Shown: piece after piece, positions 1-11,710 of the stretch
How the letters are laid out: each line of letters starts with the position of its first letter
How positions within the stretch are numbered: position 1 is the stretch's first letter
Source of the DNA: Polytrichum commune
Lineage: Eukaryota > Streptophyta > Polytrichopsida > Polytrichales > Polytrichaceae
DNA: 64,000 nt
Direction of reading: 5' to 3'
Assembly: GCA_950295325.1 (NCBI GenBank)
Contig: OX485803.1
Coordinates: 59,039,554-59,103,553, forward strand
Program-made: the position numbers and the translations under genes
Notes under the pieces: generated by a model
Database searches by the model: none
The model's input: only the letters and a program-made list of their open reading frames with translations
Told to the model about the DNA's origin: nothing

Positions 1-1015
1 GAGGTATGTGACTCACCTTCAAAACTTAGAATTTTGTTTCATAAGGGTGAGGCATGTGCCTCATTCCCAAAAAAACAAATTCAAAACATTTGCGTCAACT
101 TCAAAGGAAGAGAAGTGATACAATATTTTATAATTAGGAATAAATAAAACAAAATTCAACAATACGGATGAGTAATACCGATTTTGAATGGTTATATAAG
201 GGTAAACATCATATATTCCAGAGTTTAAAAAATGAGGATGAGGCATTTATTACGAAAATCTCATAGTATGAACTACATGTACTAAGTAAACTGTAATATT
301 TTGTAATAATTAATAGATTATGTTGTTTTGAAAAACGAAATCAGATTTAGATCTGAAACCCAAAAAATTAAAGAGTTAAACAATTACATGAATGGAATGT
401 TGAATTGAAGTACATTGTGAATAAAGTTGAAAATAAGCGTAAAATATGATGGTATTTGAATATTGAATAAGAGTTGGTGTTGAAGCGCTTATATAAGTTG
501 AAAATAAAGTTGAAGATTAGTTGAGCTGCAAATGAAGATATTAGAGTTATTGGAGAGTTGATTGAATGCAATAAGATGATAGAGAGCTGAAGGATCAAAA
601 TTTGCAGCAATAGGTTAGATGGTGTAGTACTAGAAAAACTTCTGAACTTTTGAGGAATAATAATTAGAAGAAGGAGTGAAGAGGTACCATCGGAGAGAAG
701 CAAGGAGGTGTTGGAGTAAGAGTTGTAGGAGTAAGAGGCGCCGAAGTAGATCCGTGTTGGAGAAGAGCGGCGGTGGAAAAGAGCGGCGTTGGAAAAGAGC
801 GGCGGTTAAAAAACTTGACCTAACCCTAAGCGGAGTTTTAGGGTTTAGGATAATATTTATTTTTTAATTTTATATGTGTAGAAAAACTTTGTATTGGTCT
901 ATCATCCACAGATTTAAGAAGTTACACTTGAATTTTTTTTAGGTGGGCCGGTAGCATTATTCTACTCATAATATAAATATAACTTCAAATATAAATATAT
1001 TATATTATAAAAAAC
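1..1015. other. AT-rich intergenic DNA, no gene recognised
   Basis: Low-complexity AT-rich sequence. Short open frames lack family resemblance. The arginine-rich frame near 676-867 comes from a repeated GAGCGGCGG-type motif. A GGCATGTGCC core near 50-60 is a stray relative of the tandem array that follows. A telomere-like inverted pair (AACCCTAA and TTTTAGGGTTT) lies near 820-847. Confidence 0.6.
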
Positions 1016-1017
1016 AA

Positions 1018-1365
1018 GATTTAAAGGGGTGAGGCATATGCCACACCTTGTGGAGCCGTAATTAGTTTTTATTCAAGTTTTAAGGGGGTGGGGCATATGC
1101 CTCACCTTGTCAAGCAGTAATTAGTTTTTGTTCAAGTTTTAAGGGGATGGGGCATATGCCTCACCTTGTCAAGCAATAATTAGTTTTTTTTTCAAGTTTT
1201 AAGGGGGTGTGGCATGTGCCTCACCTTGTAAAGCAATAATTAGTTTTTTTCCAAGTTTTAAGGGGGTGGGGCATATGCCTCACCTTGTGAAGCCGTAATT
1301 GGTTTTCTCAAGATTTATAGGGGTGAGGCATATGTCACACCTTGTGGAGCCGTAATTGGTTTTTA
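1018..1365. repeat. Six-copy ~59-bp tandem repeat with palindromic core
   Basis: About six head-to-tail units of 58-60 bp. Each unit runs from AAGGGG through a palindromic core (GGCATATGCC or GGCATGTGCC) and CACCTTGT to an AATTAGTTTTT tract. The core is nearly invariant, while the T-tract and the AAGC(A/C)GTAATT segment vary. No coding potential is seen. Confidence 0.9.
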
Positions 1366-2479
1366 TTTTATAATTATACATAACTCCCATAAAATGAATT
1401 CCTCGTCTTATTGTAGCATGAAGTCTTTTTACAAAAATCATCAAATTATAATTTGATTAATGACCAAGAACATTGATCTAAATGTACCCATATTTATATA
1501 TATATATATTTATTTGTAGCCAATACAATTATAATATTGTCGTATTTTCATTGAAATCTATGCGTTTGCAATAATTTGTTCATGTGCATTTTTACATATT
1601 GAATTGCACTTTTAACGAAACCGGTGTAGTTCCCAAGTCCCAAATGGAGGCATGTTGAAGTCGTGAATTCTACATTTGATGTTGAGTTCCCTTTGCCTAA
1701 TGATAATATCACATGTATCCATAATATGTCTCAGCCCCTTCCTCATCTTGCATCCTGAAGAACTAGAGATGCAATGGTTATTTCTACCAAGCCTGATTTA
1801 CAATCTACCTTTTATTAAGAAATACTTGGTTGCAGTGGAAAACCTCAAGATCTTTTAAACAAACCATTAGCCAATAGGAAGAAAATTGGGTTTAGTTGCA
1901 ACATTATGGTTTTATTGTATTGGTTTCTAAAATTGGAGGTTCTTTGAAATACAAATATGATGCTTCAAATAAGCGGATAAATGTATATTCAATCATATCA
2001 ACCATGACAATGACATATCAACCATCCTCTAAGTTGTATGCATTGAATAGCAAAGATGTTGAGTCTCTAGCAAAATTTGTTCATGCTCAAGGTTAAGTAT
2101 TCAATGGGTATGCTATACTTTATTGGTTCATCTCATGAATAAATGTATATCAAAAGAATTTTTCATTGATTTGTTTTAACCTTCCACCATTTATATAAAT
2201 TTTATATTTGAATCTTAAAAAATGCCTTTATTACTTGTAATCCTACTTTCAAAGTTTTCAATTTCCGAAGATAAATATATGGTTATGAATATAAAAGTCC
2301 CCCCAAAAAACCATTAAATTAATATTCCATCAAAAGGCTTGAATTCCAATATTATGTGATTACGGGCTCCTCAAAATGTATGCCAAAAATAATAAGACCC
2401 CCGCTATATCGCACGTACATGCAACATTTTACACTAAGTAAGCCCTCAGAGTAGGACACTAAATAGTTTTTACTTGGCA
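1366..2479. other. Intergenic, nothing recognised
   Basis: AT-rich sequence with a (TA)n stretch near 1495-1510 and short open frames (1676-1858, 1896-2096) that match no family I recognise. Confidence 0.5.
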
Positions 2480-2761
2480 CTAGGCATATGCACCATATTT
2501 ACGGGCATTGGCCCCAACATGATAAAACAATTGGCAACCATCAAACCTATCATTGTGTTTCTTTACACAAGCACCACAATCTGGAGGTATATCGTAAATT
2601 GCACGGTGAAAGCTTCTATGACAAGTGTAGCAATCACAAAACAAAGGGTTTTTATCTGAAGGGTCAAACAACAAACAACCATTTCCGTTATAGCATGTGA
2701 GGTGTTTGCACTCTAGAAATTTCACTAAATTATAAAAGCCCATCAAAAAGCAGCACACCAA
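2480..2761 (-). CDS. Hypothetical cysteine/histidine-rich ORF fragment
   Basis: An open frame of about 93 codons with an unusual density of Cys and His. Visible groupings are CKHLTC, CDCYTCH, CGAC and later single Cys and His residues, a spacing reminiscent of a zinc-binding domain. I do not recognise the family. The 5' end of the open stretch is not an ATG; the first in-frame Met is about seven codons in (near 2740), so this may be an internal exon or a fragment rather than a whole gene. No neighbouring exons with matching splice sites were identified. It could equally be a remnant of a transposon-encoded protein or chance. Confidence 0.25.
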   Translation of the reverse strand: MVCCFLMGFYNLVKFLECKHLTCYNGNGCLLFDPSDKNPLFCDCYTCHRSFHRAIYDIPPDCGACVKKHNDRFDGCQLFYHVGANARKYGAYA

Positions 2762-5700
2762 TAGACCACCACATCTGCATCATCATCATAAAATCTCAAG
2801 ATATTGAAATATGCCCCTACACATGCTTTCCATGTAACCCAAATCATGTTAATTTCTATAGCTATGAGCTAGACTTTAATACCTAAATGACCAAAGATTA
2901 ATGGCTTTAAAATGACAAATTTAATGATTAAAAAAAATGACACTTAGAATTGAGAAAAAAAAACAACACTAGAAAAAAATGAGAGAAAATCACTACAGAA
3001 AATGAAACCACGAAAAAATAAGACAAAAAAGCCAAAAAGTTGGGTAGTTTGGCCTATGCTACATATATTAAAAAAATCATATAATTAGGTTTTTAATGCA
3101 ATCATATGCTTAAAAGAATATTCATTTCTTCATGTATAATTACATTTTAAATTCCTTATTAGAAGGGCTACAAGAGTTTCGTACACTTAAAAAATTATAT
3201 CACTCAAGATTGGACAAAAATGCATTATAAGTAATTATAATCAAGGCCATTTAATATGGGAATTTTGTACCCGGGGGAATATTGTGCAGTATATTTTTTT
3301 TTCCACCTAGAATGGACCTCAACAAATCGCCATGAAAGTTGTCACAATGGCAAGGATGCTACCACATGCTGGGAAGATTGTGTTGAATGTGGGTGGAAAA
3401 TGCTCATGCCAACTTCACAGCACAAAAATCACATCAGCCCCACCTTTTTACATCAAGACTGCATGTTGAAAGGGCGGCTTGCAGAATAACTCTAGGCAAA
3501 TCTGTTGGCAAGAAGACATTAACATGCGCGAAATTTCCATGTGCATTGTGCACAACATGTGAACAACCATTTTGTAGGAGATCAAAGTTTTATGGACTCA
3601 TGACACCTTTTGGCATTTGATGGGCTAGCATAGTTTGCACACACATTGTGAGGGATGCATCCATGTTTGGCATTGGACGAGCCTGTAACAAATGACAACC
3701 ATAGCCCTTACACACGATGCCCATTGTGGAGACAACATCCCGATTGAAAGTTTTTACTTTCATGCAGATTTGGTGCAAGGCAATTGATGCAACACAAACA
3801 ATATGGGAGCAGTGTCTTCATTATTGTGCTGAATCAGTCCATTGGGGGCGCCTTTGGTGTGATGGCGAGCCCCGACAACCTTGGTGTCTTTGGCATTCTC
3901 TTTTGGCATTTCCGAGCAATGTATGCCCCAAGCTGATCCCACAAAGTATGTGAAACCCTCAAAATGTTGGCCAATAGAGGTTGGCAATAGGATTATGTCT
4001 TTGGTTGATGATCTCAGAGATTGTGAATGTCATGAAAGCGGGAGGTAGAAGAACAAACAAAAGAAAGCATACGTTGTTAATCACACCAAGTGCACCACCA
4101 CAACACTTCAAAAGGGCCCTTCGTTGAAATCATTTTGTGTTGCGAGAAGTGGGCGTTTGTGGTGCGGACTTTGTGGAATAGTTGGTCAAAGTTGGCAGAG
4201 GACTATGGCATGGTTAGGGTGGGTGATTGACCACCCTAATGCCCCCTTCCCGCTTGACTTTAGCTAAGACTAAAAGTTGGTTCTAAAAACCCGGCCTTCA
4301 CACCATCGACATTATCTAGTGCTGAGCCTAGTTGGCAAATGATGTGGCATGGCTTAAAAGTGGAGGTTTTAAGTCTCAAGCACCAACCCTCCCATCGGTA
4401 CCTAAACCTGAGGCAAGAATATAGGACCTTTAAAAGTGTCGCCTCCCGCCCTTGTGATTGGTTGCTTTTTAGTCTTAGCTATGAGGGCATGAGGAGCTCC
4501 ATTAACAAAAACCAATGGTAAGATAGGTGAGTAGTAAGGCATTTTGGGATCAAACAAAAACTACCCAACATTCATTGCTTGGTAGATAAAACAATGAACA
4601 TGTGTGAAAGCTACTTAACTTAAACCTACTTGAAAATCTTCGGAGCAAGTTCTTGTAGGTGCATTGGGATAGCCGGATGCCTCCTCTATAGCCGAGGGAG
4701 CTTTACCCGGTTTAAAAAAAATACTTTGGTTATTTGGTAAATTCAAGTGGGAAGGGGGCATAAGGTGGGTGCCATGCATCCACTTCATCGCCATCCCTTG
4801 AATCCCAACAAACATAGCATAGGTATCATTTTATAGCCATATGCACAAAACAACTGGGATGCAGTACATGTGGATGTGAGCCTGTTGGAATTGCATGCGA
4901 AGTAGATTCCTTGGAGGTCTAAATGTTTCACAACAAGCCACATTCATGCTGCAAGTATTGGATGATGATGATAGACACCACCACATGGCCAGTGAAACAC
5001 CATCATTGAAAACACTAATTCCACAAAAAACCACCACCCATTTGGATAAAATGCACTATGTATGGGTGACATAACACCCATGCAACCCATTTGCCATACA
5101 AAGCATGTGCGTGAACCTCAAAAACCCACCCATGAGCAACCCTCTCATTCAAAATGCATATCCAAAACACAAAAACATGCACCTAGAGCCTACCAACTAG
5201 TCGCCAAACGATGACAATTGCCCTTGTTGGTTGTCATGGGTACCAAAAAACACAGTATTTAAAACAAAATTAATATTGTATTTATCTAATGGCACCCAAC
5301 CTACAATCAAAATGGCGTTCAAATGTAGGGTAACAATCAAAGTGGCAATCAACTTTAGGTAACTACCACCACAAGGCATGGTTGATTTGGACACAATTTC
5401 TTCTAGTGTAGCATGCACCATTAACACTTGTCAATGCATGACAAAACTAAGACCATACATGGTATGTATAAAAGGTGCCTCAAACCTCAGCCTCATGCCC
5501 CTAATCCCAACCCCAACCCTGAAACACATAATACAATTTTTAGACTTCACATCCTGCCATCACCAGTTTCTAAAAACAACCATTGAAACCAAACATAAGA
5601 AATATGACCCATTAATCGACATCCTAAAATAACAAGGATGGAAGGTCAACCCCCTATTACACCATCGCAACGGGAGTAAGAGGAGCCCTATCCGAACACT

Positions 5701-6769
5701 CAATAAAAAAACTAAAAAACCTAAACATCCCCAAACCCACAATTAAAAACCTAATGAAAGCCATACACCAAATAGCCATAAATTACTTCACCTACTTAAT
5801 CCTCAATAAAAGAAAACTAGACCAATAACAAACCCTAATTAACCCACTCCCAATAACCCAACATACCACTTAGACAAACCATATATAATAGAGCTACTTT
5901 GAAACCCTAGAGCCCACCCTTTGAAAGAAAGGCTATACATCTTCTCTTGTAGCTTGGTCAAACATGATCAAGACAGGCAAACGGGCTCATATTTCACATC
6001 GACTAATACAGAAGTTGACGTTCTTTTTCTTTTCTTTTCTTCTTTAGTGATCTCATTGAGGTTTTTTTTTCCAGCTTGATTGTAAAGATTTTGACGTTTG
6101 AAGGCATCAAAATCACATATGGGTTCACAGTGGACAGTGGAATTTGCACCTCATCTAATTATTAACCAGGCCCAGGGTTTTCTGAGAAGGAAAGAGATTG
6201 GTTGTCGGAGCTTCTTTGTAATGTTATGTGGGCTTTGGTGTGCGATTCGCACGAAGTAAATAAAGCAGTGTAAGTTATGAACCTTGGTGTCATTTATACA
6301 CTAAAAGCACATGTATCTGGAACTTGAATTACAAATATGTGTGTTTTATGAAGTGCTAAAGTTAGTGGTGTGGTCATCTATCTACCATATCTTGAATAGG
6401 GAATTCAATATCGGTGTCTCAAATTCAAGGTCAGTTTGGACTATTGTGAAGAAGTGCACGAGAGAAGCTAGGACATGAGCATGATTAGGCCCTTATTTCC
6501 AATTTTTTGGGACTTGTCTGTAATTTATGGGAATTATTTAAAGCGATCCTTGAACCCCCTTGTAACCAAGTTTTCATGAGGGCTGCCTATTCTAATATTT
6601 ATGTTGCTTGTTTTCATTTTTACACATCCCTCCCTTTTAAACTTTTATGATGCACGTTTCATGAAATGGTAGGGTGTGATAGATGAGGTTGGATTGCTTT
6701 GGGGGGGCTTTGAGGGGCTTACAAAGATTATAGATGAGACCTTTTGTGGAGACTGAAAAAATAAACATA
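2762..6769. other. Intergenic, unrecognised short ORFs and a possible small inverted-repeat element
   Basis: Many short open frames on both strands with no recognisable domains. TAGCTAAGACTAAAAG near 4261-4277 reappears in inverted orientation near 4470-4486, and a GGGTGG...CCACCC hairpin lies at about 4218-4239, so a decayed small inverted-repeat element is possible. The stretch 5650-5850 is A- and C-rich. No gene can be supported. Confidence 0.4.
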
Positions 6770-7120
6770 ATATGAAATTGGAGTTTGTTTGGACCTTTTG
6801 TGAAACTTAGAAGGTTGAGGGCTTAAGGTCAGCACTAGTTGTGCACAAATCTAGTCTTGAGTGGCAAAGCTCATATACATGTAAATGAGAGAATTTCACG
6901 AATATTGAAAAAAAAATTAAAACGGAATTTGTTTGTGCTTTCTGTGAAACTTTGAAGGTTAAGGGCTTGAGGTTGGCACAAATACAACAGAGTATTAGTC
7001 TTGAATGGCAAAACTCCTATACAAGTAGATGAGAGAATTTCATGACTATTGGAAAAAAGAAGAAAAAGGACTTGGAATTTTTTGGACCTTCTATGAAACT
7101 TAGAAGGTTGAACTATGAAA
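6770..7120. repeat. ~145-bp imperfect tandem repeat, about 2.5 copies
   Basis: The segment containing TTTGT...GAAACTTAGAAGGTTGAGGG, AGTCTTGA(G/A)TGGCAAA and GAGAGAATTTCA(C/T)GA recurs about every 145 bp, with a third partial copy ending near 7115. The open frame on the minus strand here follows from the repeat. Confidence 0.75.
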
Positions 7121-7966
7121 CTATCATTTGTTGATAGTAAGCTTGTTAACATGACTTCACTACATCACCTCATAATATGTTGCTAAGTTAAACCAATCAT
7201 CCTAAGTACACAATTTGGTATCGCAAGGAAGCAACTTCCCAAGAATATAAACTTTGCATGCAACTACACTCGAGCCTCCCTAATATCACACAAGTGGCAA
7301 TGAAAGTACACATGATATTAACAAGGTCTGCAGTGTTAACCAACCTTTTTTTTTGTTTTTTGGGAACTTGATCATCTGGCTACAGAACAAGCATTACATT
7401 TTTCAATAGTGGCGATTATGTTCAAGTTGAAGCTAATTTTTTTGGCAACAATGTTCACAAAATTGAATACATGTGGCTACTTGCACAAACAGTATGTGGA
7501 AAATTGTGGAAAATTGTTGGCGATGATCTTTATTGAAATATAGTAAAATGCGGGCGACAATTTGCCCAACACTAAGGCATTCTGGCTTTTCCTAGAAGTT
7601 CATGCCTAGTAAAATGGCGAGTAATTGCTATAACATATTGTCATATGGCCTCTAAATCTATATGTTGAAGTGCAATGTGGCTTCCACCATCAATCTTCAC
7701 GTCTTGTGGACCTGCAAAACAACACACAAACACACACTCCGATGCTAAAATGAGTATAAGATATATATACACCAACAATTATACCCTAAACCCCAAAACT
7801 TATGTGGCTAGAGTTCTCCATGCAACCATCTGCAACATAACCTGCACATAAATTAGCACACAAGGTCTGCAATGCACAAAACAAGTGCAACTTCTGCAAG
7901 AATGTGGAAGTTTGAGCTTCAGGTTATGTGGCTTCACAATCTGAGTTCATTGATGCTTTGAATATT
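7121..7966. other. Intergenic, 3' flank of the hAT pseudogene
   Basis: No gene recognised. If the hAT element ended here I would expect a short terminal inverted repeat matching one near 11.2-12.4 kb, but I could not identify such a pair by eye. Confidence 0.4.
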
Positions 7967-10900
7967 CTATGCAGAAAGGCCATAGCGGCCATGGACTGGT
8001 GCAACATTGGTCCAACTGTCGAAGACAACATCATAAGGAAAATTCTGCAAGGTGTACAAATTTTGGCTATACATGCCAACTACTAGTCCAAGGTGGGGGT
8101 CAAGGGAGTTGCGGAGTTTGCTCTTTAAGAAGGACACGGACAAGAACACACGCTCGTCTTCCACACTTCCAATGACATGGACCATCGCGATTTCTGCAAG
8201 CTTCAAATATTCTAGAAAACCATGTGAGAGGACCCTAGAGGCAGATATGGTCCGCCAAATTCGAGTGATGGGGTTGACGTCGTAAGGAGGTTCCATGGCA
8301 GCAGGGGCATTACTCTTCATTGCAATTTTGAAATACCCTTGCTGAGAATCCAAGGACCACCTGTCAAGAATGCCAGGTATGATCTCCTTGTCAACCCCAC
8401 TTCCAAGCACTTTGGTATTGCAATACCAATTTTTGAGAATGTCAAGGTGCTTCGAGAATGTGATCTCTGCATCTTTCTGCAACCAGTACTGTGGGTAGAT
8501 GATGCCGAGCGCATCCAATACTGCATGTTCAGGAAAGCGGCGTTGGAGCTCTTGTATGAGCTGGGCGGCAGCCCCTGCCACATGAACACCATGTGCAACC
8601 AGGTTTAGGGTCAACAACAAAAAAACACAAGTGCACATAACAAAAACATAAATATAAACACAAACATAAACATAAACACTGATTGTTCAAATTTACAAAC
8701 CTGAGCACTATCTTTTCACATCTTCCACAATTGATGCGAATGCATCACGTGTGATGGGCTCCATTCTGCCCGTCTCCGAATTTGCGCGCTTGGCATACAT
8801 GTTGCTGCCATTGACTACAAATGCGAGATGCTCTTCATTGCAATTCAAATCGAACATGTTTGGATTCTCGGGATCATTCTGGACCCATCTTGTGTGAATG
8901 TGGTCGTGGGTGCTTTCGACAATGCCCTTGAACACAAAGAATTCGTCAGTCGTAAATGATTGCGAGTGACAATTGTATAGCGTATACAACTGCCCCTCAC
9001 ACACCTTCACTGCACCAATGAAGTCGCAGATGAATACATCGCGTTTCTACGAGAAGGTAATCAGCGAATCCAAGGCCTCGATTAATGGAAGTAGGGCTGC
9101 CATGCCCAACAGGCACGTCGGATCACAGAGCAGGTCCAGGACAGCCTGCACCAAGGCCCTAAACCCTTATTAAAACCTCAAACCTGCACCATATTACCAT
9201 TAACCAGCAACAAATTAACATGCAGCTAATCTGCGACAAACTAACCTGCACCTAAATAGCCTGCACCTAATTGACCTGCAGCTCCTAAACCAACACCTAA
9301 TTAACCTGCACCTAATAAGCCTGCAGCTAACTAACCAGCACCTAATTAACCTGCACCTAATAAGCTTGCAGCTAATTAACCAACACCTAATTAACCTGCA
9401 GCAAATTAACCTGCAGCAAATTAACCTGCAGCAAATTAACCAACAACCCATTAGACTTCAATAAATTAACCAAACTAAACCAAACTAAACCAAACTGCAA
9501 AAACCAAAACTGCAAAAAAAAAACCAAAAAAAAACAAAACAAATAAGATGAAGAAGCATTTTACCTGCGCGGATTTCTCCTTGGAGAGACTGTCCGCCTT
9601 CATCTTTGCTAGAAGAACCCTGTATTCTTGTAGAATACGTCTCAAAGGTTCAATTAGGGAGACCCATCTTGTCTTTACATTTTTCAAGAGTTTAAGCCCC
9701 TTAGTTTCCATGAGTTCAGCCAGTTTAAGAAATTCCAAATGCCTCTTCGGCGAATGCTTGAAGTAAGCATGGGAGCTCTGCAACAAACCTTCGATGCGGT
9801 TCATGATGTCGAGCTGAGATAGTGTTTTGAAGGCCAAGTTGCAACGATGGGCCATGCAATGCACACCAAGTGCAAATGGAGCGTACTTACTCTGTATTTG
9901 TTGAGTAACTCATGTTTTTGCACCTTGGAAAGTGCTCACACCGTCTGCCCCGAAACGCAACAACGTTTTGGACAATGCAAGCCTCTCAATTTTGGCAGCA
10001 CCCGTCAAGGCATCTATGATGACCTGTGTTAGGTTGTCTGCAGCACCCCCTTCAACAACCCTCTCAAGTGAAATAAGGTAAGGGATACGACTCCAATTCT
10101 GGACAACATATGCATGGATAGATATCCATGAGCCATTGTCTATGGTGCTAACTTCGTCACATGTGAGTGCCACATAATTAGCACCCACAAGGACTCTGGA
10201 TATGGCAGTCCTCACTTCAGCATACATAAACTCAGCCATGATCCAACCAGAATTATCTGACCAATGCATTCTAGGAAAATTTGGCACATTTAGGAACTCA
10301 TACAAAGCTGCCCTGCTTTCATATTCGAGCATTGGACGACCATCAGCTAGAATCTGGAACAGGGTTGCAAATTGGACCTTCTTTTTCTCCCTCTCTAACC
10401 TGTTAGATTGATTTAATTGCTGCAGCACAGTATCAGGAGCCCTAGCATTGAACAAGGTCATATTTTTCTTGTGCTTAGAGTCTTTAGCCATATACCACTC
10501 ACCTTTTTTGACATTGTATGCAAGCATGTTTCTTAAGGGTATCCCACTTAGGTTGCATTAATCTATCAGATTTTTCCATGGTAGAGCACACGGTGCACTT
10601 CACCATGTGCAACTTACCTTGGTTAGTTAAAATACCCTCTGCCCATGGAAGCTTACACGCCCACTCCAATTGAAACTTTCGGGTTAGATCATAATTTTTT
10701 TTTGGCTTCTTCTTAGATGGTAGACTCTCAATATCCTCTTCGCAATCATCCTCTGAGTTAGGGACACTTACCTCTTGGAGATCGTTGGTCGTCTCCGCAC
10801 CCCCGTCCTCTGAAGTGCTCGAAATCACAATGCAGTCTGCACGCCCTCCGTGGCGAGCATCGGACTCCGATGCTGGACTTACTGGACTTACTGCATCAGT

Positions 10901-11203
10901 GGCGGAGTCCCCCGCAGGTGCTTCTAAGCCAGCAGCAGCAGGTGTCGTCAGGTTCGGCGAGGCGTTGCTAGCAGCAGACTCGACTACAGAGCCACCAACC
11001 TCCAAGTCCAAGGGCCTCGCATTACCCAGGTTGCGGGACGATGCGTAGTAGACCAGAGTGTTTTGGCGATGCAACATTTTCACCCTGCCTCTCTCGGCTT
11101 TTGCGCTAAGCGCACTTGCACGTAGAGCCTCGGTGCACTGTTTCTTTCTCGGCTGCGAAGAACCACTGGCCCCCGCGCGAGCAGGTTCTCCTTGGGCGTC
11201 CAT
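7967..11203 (-). pseudogene. hAT-superfamily transposase pseudogene
   Basis: A decayed intron-bearing hAT transposase gene read right to left. The 5' exon starts at the ATG at 11203 and encodes a basic/acidic leader ending in a BED-like zinc finger (LPWAEG, then KCTVC, then a His). Next come the region with the TCDEVSTID motif (first catalytic Asp), then HCMAHRCNLAF and TRWVSLIEPLRRIL, and finally a C-terminal hATC dimerisation segment (GSVEDERVFLSVSFLKSKLR). Inferred exons are 11203 to ~10512, ~10527-9565, 9145-8701 and 8574-7967; the 9565/9145 and 8701/8574 junctions have GT-AG borders and compatible phase. It is broken by a frameshift around 10500-10530 and in-frame stops at 9910-9912 (TGA), 9047-9049 (TAG) and 8708-8710 (TAG). 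A strong AAG|GTGAGT donor at the frameshift could instead mean an unmodelled intron. Confidence 0.85.
9215..9451. repeat. 15-bp minisatellite inside a hAT pseudogene intron
   Basis: About fifteen degenerate copies of a roughly 15-bp unit (AACCTGCACCTAATT and variants). They lie inside the 419-bp intron 9146-9564 of the hAT pseudogene. The Cys/Arg/Leu-rich frame on the minus strand is a consequence of the repeat. Confidence 0.85.
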
Positions 11204-11489
11204 GAGCACGCCCTGAACCTCGCAATCACCGATCGCACCAATCGAGGCGATCCACCTCCCTCGGGCGATGCTCTTCCACCTCCCTCGCGAACTGGTGCAC
11301 CCCAAAGCAGCAACAAACAACAAACAATCCCCCAACCCAAGACCCCCAAACAATCTCCCAACGTCGAAATCACCGTTCGCACCAATCAAGGCGATCCACC
11401 TCCCTCGGACGATGCGCGGCAGCGATCCACCTCCCTCGGCGAACTGGTGCACCCAAAACCCACAACCCACAAAACCCTAACCCAAAACC

Positions 11490-11710
11490 CAAAATATGCA
11501 AGAACACCAATCGCAAAATATGCAAGTAACCTGATTGATATGCACCTAAACCTGATATGCAAATCTGCAAGTAACCTGATTGATATGCAAAGTAACCTGA
11601 TATGCAAATATGCAAGTAACCTGATTGATCCACAAAGTAACCTGATATGCAAATATGCAAGTAACCCAAAATATGCAAGGAACCTGATTGATGCAAGTAA
11701 ACCCTGAGTT
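11490..11710. repeat. Imperfect tandem repeat (TATGCAAGTAACCTGAT units)
   Basis: Multiple degenerate copies of ATATGCAAGTAACCTGATTG and shorter derivatives lie upstream of the hAT pseudogene start. Open frames here on both strands are repeat-driven and not supported as genes. Confidence 0.75.

Noticed and set aside
676..867. Arginine-rich ORF
   Set aside because: It comes from a short GAGCGGCGG-type repeat. No partner exons and no family resemblance.
9215..9451. Cys/Arg-rich 78-codon ORF
   Set aside because: It is produced by the 15-bp minisatellite within a transposase intron.
11192..11707. 171-codon plus-strand ORF
   Set aside because: It overlaps the hAT pseudogene leader on the opposite strand and a tandem repeat. 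Composition is repeat-driven (SNLIDMQ units).
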